Shown one piece after another: positions 61,401 through 64,000 of a stretch of 64,000 nt of DNA. The translations under genes and the position numbers were made by a program. Positions within the stretch are counted from its first letter, which is position 1; the number at the start of each line of letters is the position of its first letter. The stretch spans positions 30,965,501 to 31,029,500 of the forward strand of contig NC_079878.1 in the NCBI RefSeq assembly GCF_029227915.1, written 5' to 3'. The notes under the pieces were generated by a model. It was not told where the DNA came from, searched no databases, and saw only the letters and a program-made list of their open reading frames with translations. This DNA is from Hydractinia symbiolongicarpus. Its lineage: Eukaryota > Cnidaria > Hydrozoa > Anthoathecata > Hydractiniidae.

Positions 61401-62089
61401 TGATGAGACGCTGAATAAAAGAAGTTTAATCGCCGGCAAACGAAAACCTTCGATTTCCCGTAAATCCCGGACTCGGCCCGTATAGTCAAAAGTATACAAA
61501 GAAAGTACCCTGCGAGTAAACTCATTTCCAGAACGATTTTTTAAATTATCTTTTCACCACTAAAACGCACGAGACTTGTAGTTTTCAAAAATGTTTTCAT
61601 TTTTGATGAGATGCTGAATAAAAGAAGTTTAATCGCCGGCAAACGAAAACCCGCGAATTCCCGTAAATCTCAAACTCGGCCCGTATAGTCAAAAGTATAC
61701 AAAGAAAATACCCAGGGAGTAAACTCATTTCCAGAACGATTTTTTAAATTATTTTTTCACCACTAAAACGCATGAGACTTGTAGTCTTCAAAACGTTTTC
61801 ATTTTTGATGAGACGCGGAATAAAAGAAGTTTCATCGACGGCAAACGAAAACCTGCGATTTCCCGTAAATCCCGGACTCGACCCGTATAGTCAAAAGTAT
61901 ACAAAGAAAGTACCCTGCGAGTAAACTCATTTCCAGAAGGATTTTTTAAATTATCTTTTCACCATTAAAACGCATGACACTTGTAGTTTTCAAAAATGTT
62001 TTCATTTTTGATGAGACGCAGAATAAAAGATGTTTAATCGCCGGCTAACGAAAACCCGCGATTTCCCGTAAATCCCGGACTCGGCCCGT
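58401..62089 (+). repeat. Mosaic satellite with 13- and 11-monomer offsets
   Basis: AACCTTCGATTTCCCG at 58,810 recurs at 61,447 (2,637 bp, 13 monomers less 2), with matching flanks from ~58,709 to ~58,980. Segment ~59,870-60,450, with GTGAGTGAACTC at 60,091, recurs past this block with GTGAGTGAACTC at 62,323 (2,232 bp, 11 monomers less 1). No gene or foreign insertion is seen. Confidence 0.7.
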
Positions 62090-63712
62090 ATAGTCAAAAG
62101 TATACAAAGAAAGTACCCAGGGAGTAAACTCATTTCCCGAACGATTTTTTAAATTATTTTTTCACCACTAAAACGCAAGAGACTTGTAATTTTCAAAAAT
62201 GGTTTCATTTTTGATGAGACGCTGAATAAAAGAAGTTTAATCGCCGGAAAACGAAAACCCGCGATTTCCTGTAAATCCCGGGCTTGGCCCGTATAGTCGA
62301 ATGTATACAAAGAAAGTACCCTGTGAGTGAACTCATTTCCCGAACGATTTTTTAAATTATCTTTTCACCACTAAAACGTATGAGACTTGTAGTTTTTAAA
62401 AATGTTTTCATTTTTGATGAGACGCTGAATAAAAGATGTTTAATCGCCGGCAAACGAAAACCTGCAATTTCCCGTAAATCCCGGACTCGGCCCGTATAGT
62501 CAAAAGTATAAAAAGAAAATACCCAGGGAGTAAACTCATTTCCAGAACGATTTTTTAAATTATCTTTTCACCACTAAAACGCATGAGACTTGTAGTTTTC
62601 AAAAATGTTTTCATTTTTGATAAGACGCTGGATAAAAGATGTTTAATCGCCGGCAAACGAAAACCCGCGAATTCCCGTAAATCCCAAACTCGGCCCGTAT
62701 AGTCAAAAGTATACAAAGAAAATACCCAGGGAGTAAACTCATTTCCAGAACGATTTTTTAAATTATCTTTTCACCACTAAAACGCATGAGACTTGAAGTT
62801 TTCAAAAATGTTTTCATTTTTGATAAGACGCTGTATAAAAGATGTTTAATCGCCGGCAAACCAAAACCCGCGATTTCCCGTAAATACCGGACTCGGCCCG
62901 TATAGTCAAAAGTATACAAAGAAAGTACCCAGGGAGTAAACTCATTTCCCGAACGATTTTTTAAATTATTTTTTCACCACTAAAACGCAAGAGACTTGTA
63001 ATTTTCAAAAATGGTTTCATTTTTGATGAGACGCTGAATAAAAGAAGTTTAATCGCCGGAAAACGAAAACCCGCAATTTCCTGTAAATCCCGGGCTTGGC
63101 CCGTATAGTCGAATGTATACAAAGAAAGTACCCTGTCAGTGAACTCATTTCCCGAACGATTTTTTAAATTATCTTTTCACCACTAAAACGTATGAGACTT
63201 GTAGTTTTTAAAAATGTTTTCATTTTTGATGAGACGCTGAATAAAAGATGTTTAATCGCCGGCAAACGAAAACCTGCAATTTCCCGTAAATCCCGGACTC
63301 GGCCCGTATAGTCAAAAGTATACAAAGAAAATACCCAGGGAGTAAACTCATTTCCAGAACGATTTTTTAAATTATCTTTTCACCACTAAAACGCATGAGA
63401 CTTGTAGTTTTCAAAAATGTTTTCATTTTTGATAAGACGCTGGATAAAAGATGTTTAATCGCCGGCAAACGAAAACCCGCGAATTCCCGTAAATCCCAAA
63501 CTCGGCCCGTATAGTCAAAAGTATACAAAGAAAATACCCAGGGAGTAAACTCATTTCCAGAACGATTTTTTAAATTATCTTTTCACCACTAAAACGCATG
63601 AGACTTGAAGTTTTCAAAAATGTTTTCATTTTTGATAAGACGCTGTATAAAAGATGTTTAATCGCCGGCAAACCAAAACCCGCGATTTCCCGTAAATACC
63701 GGACTCGGCCCG
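62090..63712 (+). repeat. 4-monomer higher-order repeat, two copies (812 bp)
   Basis: The units are about 62,090-62,900 and 62,901-63,712. CTTGTAATTTTC with ATGGTTTCATTTTTG recurs at +812 bp (62,181 and 62,993 as GACTTGTAAT). CTGTATAAAAG is at 62,831 and 63,643, and GCCGGAAAACG, GCTGGATAAAAG and GACTTGAAG also match. Few substitutions separate the copies (GTGAGTGAAC against GTCAGTGAAC). Confidence 0.85.
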
Positions 63713-64000
63713 TATAGTCAAAAGTATACAAAAAAAGTACCCAGGGAGTAAGCTCATTTCCCGAACGATTTTTTAAATTATTTTTTCACCACTAAAACGC
63801 ACGAGACTTGTAGTTTTCAAAAATGTTTTCATTTTTGATAAGACGCAGAATAAAAGATGTTTAATCGCCGGCAAACGAAAACCCGCGAATTCCCGTAAAT
63901 CCCAAACTCGGCCCGTATAGTCAAAAGTATACAAAGAAAATACCCAGGGAGTAAACTCATTTCCAGAACGATTTTTTAAATTATCTTTTCACCACTAAAA
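63713..64000 (+). repeat. Satellite tail running off the window
   Basis: One full monomer and part of the next, with GCACGAGAC and CCCAAACTCGG. The window stops at CACCACTAAAA, mid-monomer, so the array continues to the right. Confidence 0.9.

Larger units (their letters stand above)
1..64000 (+). repeat. Satellite DNA array, ~203-bp monomer, ~315 tandem copies
   Basis: The window is made only of head-to-tail copies of one ~203-bp unit. Every line contains recognisable pieces such as CCACTAAAACGCATGAGAC, TTTAATCGCCGGCAAACG and GGCCCGTATAGTC at the expected spacing. All copies face the same way, and both window ends lie inside the array. From GCGATTT at 1 to the same word at 63,682 there are 314 periods with a net 61-bp deficit, from many 1-bp losses and one 10-bp loss. 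Variants are shared between copies spaced by integer numbers of monomers, which shows higher-order organisation. No unique stretch of even one monomer length was seen, so there is no other gene, mobile element or RNA to annotate. Long homogenised arrays like this are typical of centromeric or pericentromeric heterochromatin; that location is inferred. The family is not one I recognise. Confidence 0.98.

Noticed and set aside
1-64000. CRISPR array
   Set aside because: The repeated unit is the full 203 bp with no unique spacers, and neighbouring copies differ by scattered substitutions throughout.
1-64000. Transposable element, LTR or SINE-derived repeat
   Set aside because: No target-site duplications, poly-A tails, tRNA-like A/B boxes, reverse transcriptase or transposase segments were seen, and all copies are contiguous and in one orientation.
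1-64000. Canonical CENP-B box
   Set aside because: No monomer checked has TTCG-NNNN-A-NN-CGGG on either strand. Besides the short-spacer motif, the minus-strand words TTCGGGAAATGAG and TTCGTTTGCCGGCG match only the first half of the core.
1-64000. Ribosomal DNA spacer or replication-origin iterons
   Set aside because: There are no rRNA gene sequences at either end, and a 64-kb uniform array of 203-bp units is far beyond any iteron cluster.

Overview
The whole 64 kb window is one uninterrupted head-to-tail satellite DNA array, all in one orientation. The monomer is about 203 bp. The first full copy runs from base 1 to 203, and the same phase recurs to the last base. Going from the word GCGATTT at base 1 to the equivalent word at 63,682 gives 314 periods with a net loss of 61 bp, so the window holds about 315 monomers with a mean length near 202.8 bp. 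I found no unique sequence, no transposable element, no RNA gene and no believable protein gene. The open frames up to 102 codons are by-products of the repeat: 203 is not a multiple of 3, and the same short frames recur wherever the same monomer variant recurs.

This is eukaryotic heterochromatin of the centromeric or pericentromeric/subtelomeric kind. The sequence does not identify the species. The consensus is about 38% GC, with about 13 CpG per monomer (observed/expected near 1.8). That argues against a genome with strong CpG-methylation decay, such as a mammal's, and fits better with an invertebrate or another lineage with little CpG loss. This is inference only.

Monomers differ at linked diagnostic sites. 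A-type has GTCAAAAGTATAC with CCCAGGGAG and TTCCCGAACG. B-type has GTCGAATGTATAC with CCCTGTGAG. C-type has GTCGAGTACATAC or GTCGAGTATATAC with CCCTGTGAG and TTCCAGAACG. These variants are arranged in higher-order repeats (HORs), recognised by rare private variants that recur at exact multiples of the monomer.

Layout: 1-6.5 kb, mosaic with 6- and 7-monomer offsets; 6.5-10.7 kb, 11-monomer repeat (2,232 bp); 9.4-16.7 kb, 18-monomer repeat (about 3,653 bp) overlapping it; 16.7-17.6 kb, shortened third copy; 17.6-20.1 kb, 4-monomer repeat (811 bp) in three copies; 20.1-26.2 kb, 7- and 13-monomer offsets; 27.2-27.8 kb, three adjacent near-identical monomers; 29.5-37.2 kb, 12- and 14-monomer offsets; 37.1-39.6 kb, 7-monomer repeat; 41.0-42.8 kb, 3-monomer repeat; 44.1-50.2 kb, 6-monomer pair nested in a near-perfect 12-monomer duplication (2,433 bp); 52.8-53.6 kb, dimer; 53.6-57.3 kb, 9-monomer repeat (1,825 bp); 58-62 kb, mosaic with 11- and 13-monomer offsets; 62.1-63.7 kb, 4-monomer repeat (812 bp).

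Two sub-monomer features stand out: a 9-bp inverted repeat with a 4-nt loop in most monomers, and, in B-type monomers only, a minus-strand TTCG-N6-CGGG motif resembling a CENP-B box with a spacer one base short. Block boundaries were set by eye and are good to roughly 50 bp.
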